A DNA stretch of 31,692 nt from Cochliopodium minus (Eukaryota > Discosea > Himatismenida > Cochliopodiidae). A program made the translations under genes and the position numbers. Below, piece after piece: positions 22,563 to 31,692 of this stretch (positions are counted from its first letter, which is position 1; every line of letters starts with the position of its first letter). The stretch covers positions 97,802 through 129,493 of the forward strand of contig JAMYWO010000116.1 in assembly GCA_024220525.1 (NCBI GenBank), read 5' to 3'. The notes beneath the pieces were generated by a model. The model had not been told where the DNA came from. It saw only the letters and a program-made list of their open reading frames with translations, and ran no database searches.

Positions 22563-22707
22563 TTTATTTTTTATTAATTATTTTAATGTTGTGAAAAATA
22601 GAAATGGAGAACAATTCCTATTTTTAAGTTTCATATGTTGGTTTATGAGATTGATTTGAAAACCTTTTTCAAAAATAAGATATATTTGTCAATGATAAAA
22701 AAAAAAA
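22563..22707. promoter_or_regulatory. Divergent promoter between the helical protein and YEATS genes
   Basis: 145 bases between opposed ATG codons. It is A/T-rich and no specific site is recognised. The shared promoter suggests joint expression but does not prove it. Confidence 0.45.
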
Positions 22708-23656
22708 ATGAAAATTAGAACAAGACCAATTGTATATGGTAATATTAGTTGGTGGTTGGGACCTAATGCTGAAACAGATAAGACTCATAAATGTAATCTA
22801 AAAGGAAATTAGAGAATATTCAAAATAACAACAAAAATTATGTAGGGAATTGTTATGTGAGAGGACCAAATAATGAAGAATTATCATTTGTTGAAAAGGT
22901 AGTCTTCAATTTACATGAGAGTTTTGAAAATCCAGTGAGAGGTAAAAAAATATATTTTAAAGGATTGTTTTGAATAGATCGTTATATTAAGAAATACAAT
23001 CAAAAATAAAGAAATATATGAGCCTCCATATGAAATAGTTGAACATGTAAATAAAAATATCACCAATCAAGAAATTTATTAAATTATTCAAATATATGGA
23101 TGATTAGGGATGGGGAGAATTTCATATAGTGATTGAAATATATTTTATGGATAAAGCGGAACCTCCAATAACTATTACCCATCCATTACGTTTATTTTCA
23201 AAAACAATAGTGAATCCAAAGATTGGAGTTCCTCTTATCTTTGAAGAATACGACGATATTGTATTTACATCACCATCAGAATCCTTCAAAAAATTAATCA
23301 AACAAAAAACAAAAAGTGGTAAGTGATGAACTTTGTATGATTTTTTTAGTCATTTATCAAAATATTTTTTCAATTTAAAAATAGAATGGAAACAACATCC
23401 ATATGTTATCAAATCTGAAGTGTCAAATACTGACACTGAAGATCTCAAATCTTTAGTTAGTGCCATCAATAAAGTTAAAAATGAGATTCTTCGAGTAAAA
23501 GAAGCCTACCTTCAAGCAGACGAAGAATGCAAACAAATTAAGGAAGAAATTCAACAAAAAATTGACAAGAACCTTCTATCTAAAGGGATTATTCCAACAA
23601 ATAATAAAAAAAGAAAAGTGGTTACTCCAAATACTTATTCAAAAAATAAAAAATAA
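22708..23656 (+). CDS. YEATS4: YEATS-domain protein of the GAS41/Yaf9 type
   Basis: Exons 22708-22792, 22846-22941, 23012-23046, 23108-23318 and 23385-23656 give 232 residues; human GAS41 is 227. YEATS landmarks: TRPIVYGNISWWLG, TDKTHKWNCYVRGP, VVFNLHESFENPVR, PPYEIVEHGWGEF, IEIYFMDKAEPPI and THPLRLF. The acyl-lysine pocket residues (His and Ser of LHES, Trp and Phe of GWGEF) are kept. A coiled coil follows at about 160-210, as in GAS41/Yaf9, then a basic tail (KKRK). It should read acetylated histones as a subunit of SWR1/NuA4-type chromatin complexes. The third exon is only 35 bases. Its acceptor ATAAAG is fixed by the exact NPVR-EIYE-PPYEI alignment; a nearer TAG acceptor shifts frame. Confidence 0.92.
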
Positions 23657-24092
23657 TTAGATGATCTTTTTTAATCTTGAAGAAATTGATGTTTTTTAAA
23701 TTGGAATCCTCTATCACTTCATATATAAACTAGAAAAAGTATATAAACTATTGCATGTGAGCAATTTAAAATTTCTCCAAATCACTTTTATTGATTTTAT
23801 TTATAAAGATGATAAACGTTTAATTTCGTTGTCAAAGAGATTCAATTAATTTCTAATCCAAAATCTTTATTAAAATTACAACGAATAGGAAAATTAAAAT
23901 TTATAAATATCCTTTCAATATATTGGATACATCAAATTTATACAAATATAATTTACTTGGGAAATGTTTTGGATCTTTTAATAACTAATTCCTCCTTTCA
24001 AAATTTCAGCACAAGAACCTTCAATATTTTATTTTATTTGAATTAAAAAAAAAAAAAATTTGAAAGCAAGAAAGTATTTCACTTTAAAATAA
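23657..24092. other. Intergenic between YEATS gene and the pseudo-Rho kinase gene
   Basis: 436 bases of A/T-rich DNA, without a supported exon, RNA gene or recognisable regulatory site. Confidence 0.6.
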
Positions 24093-27000
24093 ATGAAAAA
24101 GGAATTGTGGAATATTGATGAAAACAAATTTAGTATAGGATCAAATGGAATAGAGAATGAATTGGACAATGATATAATGGAGATAGGAAAGAAGAAGAAA
24201 GAAAAGCATTTCACTCATAACAGAAATGCTCTTTCCAATTCTATCTCCAAGAAATCTTTCATTTGTTTGGTGGTTGGAGATTTATCTTCTGGTTCCATTC
24301 CATCAATATTGTCTCTCAATGACAATAACAATGAACAAGATTATCAAAAGAATTGTAAAAGAAAATCAAAATTAGAAGTATATTATATCAAATATCTCAT
24401 ATTCCCCAAAACAAAGGATTTTAATATCCTTCAAAAACAAAATTATAATTTTTTTAACTCCTTTTTACAAAAAAAAAATTTTATAATCTTTGAATCCTCA
24501 AATTATTTTTTCAATTTTCTTTGACATAAATTAATAGTGATAGAAACAAATTACTCTTGTTTTGTTGATAAATCAGAAATGGTGGAATTGAAGATAATTG
24601 GATTGGCGATAGATAAGAAATTAAGTGAATATGAGGAATCAAAAAAGTTATTTTGTGATTATATCAAAATTTCAAATATCATAATCTTTGTAAGTTCATT
24701 AGTAAACAGATTATCTTTACAAAGATCAACCCAGGTAAATATAAAAAAAATTTTGCAATATATTATAATAGCCAAATTTCACAATTAATTATTTGAAGCT
24801 TTATTTAAATCTAAACTAAATAATAAAGAATATCTATAATACCCAACATTATGAAATTAATAAAATGTCAATACATTATCTTAAATATTAACATAATTTC
24901 AATAAAACTAAAATTTTTGAAATCAATCAGCTCAAACAATTGATGGATCAAGAGTTGGAAAAAATGGATTCCCCTCCAATTACTTTTTTAGTTGGAACAT
25001 GTCTAGAATTGAGAAATGCAATAGATACACAACTTTATGACAAACCTCTCTTTGAAAGATTATACGAACAATATCACTCCAAAAGGGTATTAGAACAAGA
25101 AGAAATAGTTGAGTTGAAAAAAGGAACAACAAGGGTTGTTAAAAGATCTAAAATCCATGAAGTATCTAATACAATGAATTCTTTAGAATTTTTTGAAACT
25201 TCCTTTCTTCCTGGTGAAATGAAAATGATTATGGATCATATTTGTGCCATTGGTAATCTCTTTTTATTGTTTTATTTTTTTTTTAAAAAAAAAAAGCATA
25301 TTAACGTTTTTATTCTAGCTTGGAAATGTTCTCCTTCACAGAAAAAGGGTGGTTCTAAAGTTGGAGTTAAATGGAAAAAGAAATGTATGAATATTTTTTT
25401 AAACAATTCTTTTCTTTTTTAAAAAATGTTTTCTTTTTGTTTTTAAAATAAAGATCTTTCAAAATATACAAAACATACAAAGAATAAAGGTGTCATACTA
25501 GAAGAAGACATTAATAAAACAAATTCCAACGAAAGAAGGTTGAGAGAGAAAGTCGAAAAGATGTTCCCAGAAACAATGGAAGAAAGAAGGGAAAGATTGC
25601 AATTCAGTTTGAACCAAAGGAGATCCTTCGAAAATCACAATATACTTATTAAAAACTTTAAGGAAGATAATATTGAAATCTCAGAGTTGGGAAATAATTC
25701 TCCGGAATCTTCTATTATGATCAACCATAATACCCACAAACAAAACCATAATCACAATCTTTATAACCTCATCAATGGGAACAACAAAACTCAAAATATT
25801 GGTCATCACCACAAGCCTGCTCAAAGTGTCAACATTACCATCAATAATGTTCCAAATAATCTCACCAAACACACAAAAACCAACAGTATTTCACCTAATA
25901 ATAATTTAAATAATAATTTACCCCTTAATAATTTAAATAATATCCCAAATAATAACACTCCAAATATTCTCCCTAATAACAATACTCCAAATATTCCTCT
26001 CAATAACACCCCAAATATTCCCCTTAATAACAACACTCCTAATATACCTAATAAACAAATTCCTAACCTCTTTGAGGGATTCCAAACCTATATTTTCCCA
26101 AACGGAAATCAATACAGTGGTAACTGGAAGAATGGGATGTTTAATGGGATGGGTACACTCAAGTTGGCAAATGGCTTCATCTACATCGGAAATTTTTTCA
26201 ATGGAAAGTTTGAGAATGAAGGATATTTTTCTTCTCCTGATGGAACCTTTTACAAAGGAAGTTGGAAAGAATCTAAGCGTAACGGAAAAGGAGAACAAAA
26301 GTATTTGGTAACATAAAAACTTTAAATTTCTTTTTTTTTTTAACATTATTTTTATTAAATTAAATTAAAGGATGGTTCGAGATATACAGGTGAATGGAAG
26401 GATGATGTAAAACATGGTAGAGGAATTTTAGATTTTCCTGATGGAACTTCCTTCATTGTACTATTTAACAATGATGTCCTGGAATCTCAAGTCAATACAA
26501 ATCCTTACATAAACGAAAATAATGTGGTGAACAATGGAAATGTACAAACGAAGCAAGTAGAGGTTGTAAATGAAACAAACAACAATGAAAAAGTGGAAGA
26601 TCATCAAAACATTTTAAAATTGTACCCTTTCGTCACTCAACTCGACAGAAATCTTCTCACTGTTGCTGACAAAAAGGTTTTCCTTCGAATAATTATTAGT
26701 TAATTTCTCATCTTTATTTTTTTATTTAAAAAAAAAATTAGTTGGGAGAAGGGTATTATGGAGTTGTTTATCATGGATACTATATGGGACAACAAGTTGC
26801 AATCAAAAAACTAAAGCAGAATATCCCAGAAAATGTGCTAGGAAAATTTATACAAGAAATACATATTCTCTCAAACATGGATCATCCGAATGTAGTGAAA
26901 TACATTGGTATTTTTTTTTGAAAAAAAAAAAAAAAACTAAAAAATAAACCATTCTGTTTTAAAAGGGGCCATATTAAGAGAAGATTTGTATTGTATTGTT

Positions 27001-28453
27001 ACAGAATTTATAAATAGCGGGAATTTGTGGGACTATGTTCACAACAAAACATTTCAATTCAATGAGCTGACTATTTTGAAAGTAAGCATGGATATCACCT
27101 CTGCTATGGAATATCTTCACCACTTGAAACCAATGATCATACATAGAGATTTAAAAAGTCCAAATATCTTGTGTCACAAACAAGATTTGAATCAAAGTTT
27201 TTTTAGTTGCAAAGTTGCCGATTTTGGTCTTTCCAGATTCTTGGAAAGTAGCCTTGAACAACAAATGACAAAAGGAATTGGTACTGCTGCATGGAGCGCA
27301 CCTGGTAAAATACTTTTCTTTAAAAAATCGTTTTTCTAATATTAATTTTAATAGAGGTCGTAAGATGGCAAGAATATACCGAAAAAGCAGATATTTACAG
27401 GTGACACACATTAACAATTTTTAATATATCATTTAATAAATTTTTAAAAATAGTTTTGCAGTAATAATGTGGGAATTGTGGGTGAGAGATGTACCTTTTA
27501 ATGGGCTTACAAGAGATCAAGTTGTTTTGTCAGTCGCTATGGAAAATACCAGACCCAAAATCCCTAAAGGAGTCATACCAGATCATTGGAAAAATCTCAT
27601 CGAAGCATGTTGGACAACTGACCCCAAACAACGCCCTGATTTCACCGAAATAAGAAATAAATTGGGTCTCTTTTTGGATGATTTTATTCAAAAACCAAAG
27701 ATCAATGTCAATCCCCTAAATCTTCCTCAGTTGTCTCCTAATCCCCTCAATGTAAATTTCAATCCTCTCAACATCAATTTCCAACCTTTTGTAAATCAAC
27801 ACAATAACAACCTCAATAACATCAATAATAATGTTGTAAATAATAATTTGAATAATAACAATAACACTCCCTTTCAAGTAAGCCCTAATCCATTGTTTAA
27901 TAACCCTAATCCTCAACCTTTCAACTTGAATCCCCTTCAAAATAACTTTAATAACCTCCCAAACAATAACCTTCAACCAAATTTAAATCTAAACAATAAT
28001 CTCATCCAAAACAATAATAATCTGAACAACGTTCCTAATAACAATAATATTCCTACCTTTCAACAAAATAACAATTTTGTTCCTCCTTTGAATAATAACA
28101 ATTTGAACAATAACCTTATTGGAGGAAATTTAAACTTTGATACAAATCTAAAAGTAAATAACAACATCAACAACTTTAACAGCAGTTTGGGAAATAACAG
28201 TTATACTTTGAATAATAACTTGACTCCCAATACTCTGACTGTTAACAACACAAACAAATATACTCCCAACAAAATTTATCACACTAGACATTCTAGTATC
28301 AACCACAATTTTCAGAGCCCTTCTCCTCAACACAACAATCTTTCCAATGTGATCATTTTTTCTCCTCAACCTCCCGTTAATAATCCCAATCCTTTCTTCT
28401 TTGATAATTATCATGATAACAATAAAGATGTCAAAAAGAACATCTTCTTTTGA
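24093..28453 (+). CDS. Pseudo-Rho GTPase / MORN repeat / tyrosine-kinase-like protein kinase fusion
   Basis: Ten exons (24093-24354, 24538-24734, 24931-25252, 25319-25384, 25454-26307, 26371-26676, 26742-26907, 26966-27304, 27355-27400, 27454-28453) stay in frame for 1185 residues. Residues 55-260 align end to end with Rho GTPases, but every nucleotide motif is lost: P-loop GDLSSGSI (62-69, Lys replaced by Ser), DTAGQ replaced by GLAID (109-113), TKxD replaced by TCLE (176-179) and SAL replaced by TSF. A basic stretch stands where Rho tails end. An Asn-rich linker follows, then about four MORN repeats (495-605; NGNQYSGNWKNGMFNGMGTL). The kinase at 670-930 is intact: LGEGYYGVV, VAIKK (Lys691), HRDLKSPN (Asp786), DFG (810-812), SAPE and a C-lobe WELWVRDVPF. 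An Asn-rich tail closes it. Likely a membrane- or cortex-linked signalling kinase. The activity of the kinase and the role of the dead GTPase are inferences. Confidence 0.88.
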
Positions 28454-28854
28454 AAGAAAAAGGAAGAGAGATTTGTGATATTTTTTTTTGTAGAATTTGT
28501 GAATTAAAATTAAAAAAAAAGGGATTGATTTTTTTCCATTATATTTCTTTGACTGTTTTTTGTTAAACCCCATCTATTTAATATCATCAACATAACTTTC
28601 AATAAAATTGAAAATGGATAAACACATTTTAGTTGAAAAATATTTTCCAATAGAATCTTTTGCCAATTGTTAAAAGATTAAATTTAACCAATTTATTTTT
28701 GAGTTATTGAGTATAGAATAAACAAAGAAAATAATCCGATTTTAAAAGATTAATACTGCTCCTAAAAAAAAAGATCTCTTTAATCAGTTCAAAAATATAA
28801 ATAAAATATTTATATTTTCAAAAAAAAAAAAAAATCGATAAAAAACTTTAAAAA
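28454..28854. other. Intergenic between the kinase fusion and eIF1A
   Basis: 401 bases of A/T-rich DNA, without a supported exon. A short A-rich leader (aaaaaaaaaaaaaatcgata) precedes the eIF1A ATG. Confidence 0.6.
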
Positions 28855-29905
28855 ATGTCTCAAAAAAATAAAAAGAGAGGTAAAAATCAAAAATCAAGAG
28901 ATGAAAAGCAAAAGAGAGATATTCTTTTTGCAGAAGAAAATCAAATGTATGCAAAGGTAGAAAAAATGTTGGGGAATTGTAGATTAATCGCAAAATCATA
29001 TTCTGATGGAAAATCTAGATTGTGTCATATTAGAGGGAAATTGAGAAAGAGAGTATGGATCAGAGAAGAATCTGTTATTTTAATTGGGTTGAGAGAATTC
29101 GAAGATGATAAAGCTGATGTAATTCATTGTTTTTTCCCTGAGGAGGTTCGTAGATTGGTATCATATGGAGAAATACCTGGTAAGAAAACAAAATTTTATT
29201 ACATTTTTAAATTTTTGAAAGAATAAAACAAGGAGAATTCCTGATTGGATCCTTTATACTTTATTTATTACAAGCAAAAAAACATTAATAATTATTTAAC
29301 AACAAAATATTACCCCGTTTTGATTATTTACCAAAAAATTAAAACTATATAATCAATTTATTTGGGATATGATGCATTGAATGGAGAACATAAATCAGAT
29401 AATCCTTCTTTTCTTTGCATTTATTAATATTTTTCATTTTTTTCTCAAATAATTCTCAATTTTGGATTCTTTAAAAATAATAATTTAATTATCTTCTTTT
29501 TCATAACAATATGATTTCATCAATACAGTTAACTTTCTCATATTTTAGAATGCTATTAAATATATGTGAACAAAAAATAATATTAATTTCTTTTTTTTAA
29601 ATATAGAGGAAGAAGATACTGGTGATAAAGAAGATAATGATTATAAAGTTGATTGGATAATTGACGATGAAGAAAATGAAAATGCGCCTAAAACTGAAGC
29701 ACCAAAAGAAGAAGACAAGAAAAAGTCTGAGAAATCAGTCACTTGGGAGGATGTCGACAAGACTACCACTGAATCTTCTACTGTCACTCAAACTAACCAT
29801 ACCTCTGTTATGAAGACTGCTGCTTCATCTATCAAAACTCCTAAAAATAAGAAAGGAAAAGAGAAATTGGATCCTCAACAACAACAAGAGATTGATGACT
29901 TATAA
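28855..29905 (+). CDS. EIF1A: Translation initiation factor eIF1A
   Basis: Exons 28855-29179 and 29607-29905 give 207 residues, longer than the usual 140-150. The N-terminus is basic (MSQKNKKRGKNQK). The OB fold is typical: YAKVEKMLGNCRLIAKSYSD, SRLCHIRGKLRKRVWI, SVILIGLREFEDDKADVI and VRRLVSYGEIP. It binds the 40S A site and helps start-codon scanning. The extra length is all in exon 2: an acidic stretch (DWIIDDEENENAP) followed by about 70 Lys/Thr/Ser-rich residues, ending in EIDDL. That end matches the DIDDI tail that contacts eIF5B in other eukaryotes, so the tail is kept but moved away from the OB fold. The intron is the longest in a small gene here (427 bases) and holds no other exon that I can see. 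Confidence 0.93.
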
Positions 29906-30117
29906 TATGGGTCTTTTTTTTGTATAGTATAATACTATATTATATTTGCGCCAATATATAAAAAAAAAAAAATGGTTTTAATAAATTATTTTATTCAAAT
30001 TAAAAAACGAATTATTTAAAACCAATGATTTCAAGATTAATCATAAAATCTCAAAGGTTCGAATTTTTTCAAGATTAAAGTGAAATTTTTTTATATTTCT
30101 TTTTGTTTTTGAATAAA

Positions 30118-31400
30118 TTAAATATTGTTGATAATTTCCTCTAGCTTCTTCAAATCCCATCCCTTTTTCAAGAAAGATACATGAAGAATGTTTCTGTTCT
30201 TCAAAACCAAATTATCATAAGAGTTGTCGGGAAAAGGAAACAACATCTTCCAGTTGCCAACCCTCTTTCTCTCAAACTCATAATCAACAAGAGACCAAAT
30301 GTCAGGTTTGTTCAAATGCAAGATATTATCAAGGTCAAAACGTTTTATAGAGTTTCTCAAAGAAGGATCAACCTTTGTCTTTTCACTTTTCTCCAAAATA
30401 ATCTTCCACAATTCATCCGTCTTTGTGTAAATTTCGTTTTTATCTTTGTTGAGAACATCAACCAAGGTGTACATGTCTCTCAACATTTCCGTTTTGATTT
30501 TATTCTCCAAATCAGTATGGGGAGACATGGAAGGGACGTGATTGACCTCGAGAACCCATGGTTTAAACTCTTTGTCCAACAAAATGTCAAAGCCAAACAA
30601 GTGGAATGCTGTTTTTCTGAATTTCAACTTTTTATTTGTTTCTGTGGTAAGAAAAGGTTCCCCTGCGAAGATTGTCTTTCTCACTACCTCTTCGATTTCA
30701 CTCCATGCTTTCACTGAATCCATTCCTTCTCTTTCCGCGAAATGCTTCAGTACATATTTCACAGTACAACGAAGTCCTTCCAAAAAATTTTTAATTTATT
30801 TTTTTAATTTTTTGTTTTTAAATTTATTTTATTTCTTATTTCTTATTTTTTAATATTTTTATCTTATATTTTATATTATTACCTTCATGTTCGATATTTT
30901 TGCTTACTTGTGAAGTGAATTCATCTGTGTTTACTTCATTAATGTCTATACTGTCCAAGTGGATGTAAAGATTTGAAAAGGAGGATTCTTCCAACGAATA
31001 TTTCTTGGAAGCGATTCTGGCTAAGCCTAAAAGAATATAATTAATAAAATAAAAATAGAAAGAAAAAAATAAAATAAAATAAAAAAATCAAGATTAAAAT
31101 GTAAAAATGTAAAATATAAAAATATAAAAATATAAAAAAATAAAATATAAAAAAATAAAATATAAAAATAAAAATATTAAAATATAAAAATACCCTCAGG
31201 ATAAATGTAGAAACGTATAGGATCTACTTCGGTAACAACGACATAAATACGGAAAGTGAACTTGAAACCATCTATCAAAAGTACATCGGAAAGATATTTC
31301 TGGCAAACAGGGCGCTTTTCCTTGATCCATGTGTCATTAGGATCCACTTGTTCCAAAGAATTGATCAACTTAATGTTTCTACCACAAGAAGATGATGCAG
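30118..31400 (-). CDS. Tubulin tyrosine ligase-like (TTLL) protein, 3' half, runs off the right edge
   Basis: Three minus-strand exons (31400-31194, 31026-30883, 30776-30118) join in phase 1 each time and end at TAA. They cover the catalytic C-terminal half of a TTLL: SSSCGRNIKLI (family SSRGRGI), PVCQKYLSDVLLIDGFKFTF then RIYVVVTEVDPIRFYIYPEG, LARIASKKYS, the AFHLFGFDILLD strand, and KPWVLEVNHVPSM with the metal-binding Glu and Asn. About 330 residues are present. After the ATP-grasp core lies a helical extension of about 110 residues with no obvious family. The first visible exon (31400) begins in phase 1 mid-domain, so a 5' part must exist. The fragment at 254-784 ends exactly at that codon. 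See the finding on complementary ends. Confidence 0.88.
31028..31193. repeat. A/T simple repeat in a TTLL intron
   Basis: AAAATATAAAAAT-type simple sequence between the exons ending 31194 and starting 31026. It is A-rich on the plus strand, therefore T-rich on the sense strand of this minus-strand gene. Confidence 0.8.
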
Positions 31401-31441
31401 CTAAAATTTTTTATAATATTTAATTTTTTTGTTAATTATTT

Positions 31442-31590
31442 TTTTGATTACATTGTATTATTTTTAATAATTTTTAATTATTTTTTAACTATTTTTAATT
31501 ATTTTTAAATTATTTTTAATTATTTTTAATTATTTTTAAATTATTTTTAAATTATTTTTAAATTATTTTTAATTATTTTTAATTTACATT
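31442..31590. repeat. (ATTATTTTTA)n simple repeat in the TTLL intron
   Basis: Imperfect tandem copies of attatttttaa units, the same family as 62-185. It lies immediately upstream (minus-strand sense) of the exon at 31400. Confidence 0.9.
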
Positions 31591-31636
31591 TTTTCTTATT
31601 TTTTTGATTTTTTGATTTTTTTTTATTTTAAAAAAG

Positions 31637-31692
31637 GTCACTGATGATGAAAATTACTCCACATTTACTTTGGCTGGTCCTCAAAAAAACGA
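31637..31692 (+). other. Exon-like open stretch on the plus strand, cut by the window end
   Basis: After a TTTTAAAAAAG acceptor-like site, 56 bases of unusually GC-balanced DNA read openly as VTDDENYSTFTLAGPQKN plus two bases. Positions 1-40 of the window read on in the matching phase (NYLEIGIDSIST) up to a GTATGT donor-like site. Together they would be 96 bases, 32 codons. On the minus strand all frames of the joined piece have stops except a short window-edge frame. I do not recognise the peptide. It may be a nested antisense exon or a chance open stretch. Confidence 0.3.

Noticed and set aside
22942-23011. A nearer acceptor (GAATAG) for YEATS exon 3
   Set aside because: It shifts the frame to a stop with the GTAAAA donor. 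The ATAAAG acceptor reproduces the exact family spacing NPVR to PPYEI.
29946-29955. TTTGCGCCAA, E2F-like on the reverse strand
   Set aside because: It lies between two convergent 3' ends (eIF1A and TTLL), where no promoter is expected, and matches the consensus less well.
31642-31692. A minus-strand frame at the right edge ending in GVIFII with a GTGACC donor, as the TTLL exon before 31400
   Set aside because: It joins in phase but lacks the ATP-binding lysine and fits the family less well than the exon ending at 254. It is also antisense to a better open reading.

Overview
The window is AT-rich nuclear DNA (roughly a quarter G+C) from an intron-rich eukaryotic microbe. It carries no bacterial, organellar or viral gene set. 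Every protein below was assembled by hand by splicing short GT-AG introns, usually starting GTAAAA or GTATNN. Each proposed junction keeps the reading frame and, where a family is recognised, its alignment. TAA and TGA both act as stops, so the standard code fits. The gene content fits a free-living amoeboid or amoeboflagellate protist: tubulin tyrosine ligase-like (TTLL) enzyme, peroxisomal PEX12, Rho and Ras GTPases, a MORN/tyrosine-kinase-like kinase, Asn-rich low-complexity tracts. I cannot name the group.

Layout, left to right. The 5' half of a TTLL gene (-) runs off the left edge. Then come a small coiled-coil protein (-), a J-domain protein (-) and NUS1 (-). NUS1 is divergent to CCT3 (+). 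Next are a Rho/Rac GTPase (+), two exons resembling the start of a PP2C phosphatase (+), and an actin-related protein (+). PEX12 (-) spans a 100-N assembly gap. Across a 303-base divergent promoter lies MAD1 (+), followed head-to-tail by FANCI (+). A Ras GTPase (-) is convergent with FANCI. Then a helical protein of unknown function (-) is divergent to a GAS41/Yaf9-type YEATS protein (+). A large pseudo-Rho/MORN/kinase fusion (+) and eIF1A (+) follow. The 3' half of a TTLL gene (-) ends the window.

Several genes serve genome maintenance and division: MAD1 (spindle checkpoint), FANCI (crosslink repair) and the YEATS protein (chromatin reader). A perfect E2F-type element sits just upstream of MAD1. 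Others are general housekeeping: CCT3 (chaperonin), eIF1A (translation start), NUS1 (dolichol synthesis), PEX12 (peroxisome import).

Three things stand out. (1) The two TTLL fragments at the window ends are complementary halves that meet at the same intron position and phase, as if the sequence were circular or a tandem unit. A 96-base plus-strand open exon-like stretch also reads in frame across the same end-to-end junction. (2) A 1185-residue protein carries a Rho-like domain with every nucleotide-binding motif degraded, fused to MORN repeats and an apparently active kinase. (3) The actin-related gene has no ATG in its first recognisable exon and is in phase with PP2C-like exons across an intron that contains an ambiguous base. 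This is either a real fusion or an assembly collapse.
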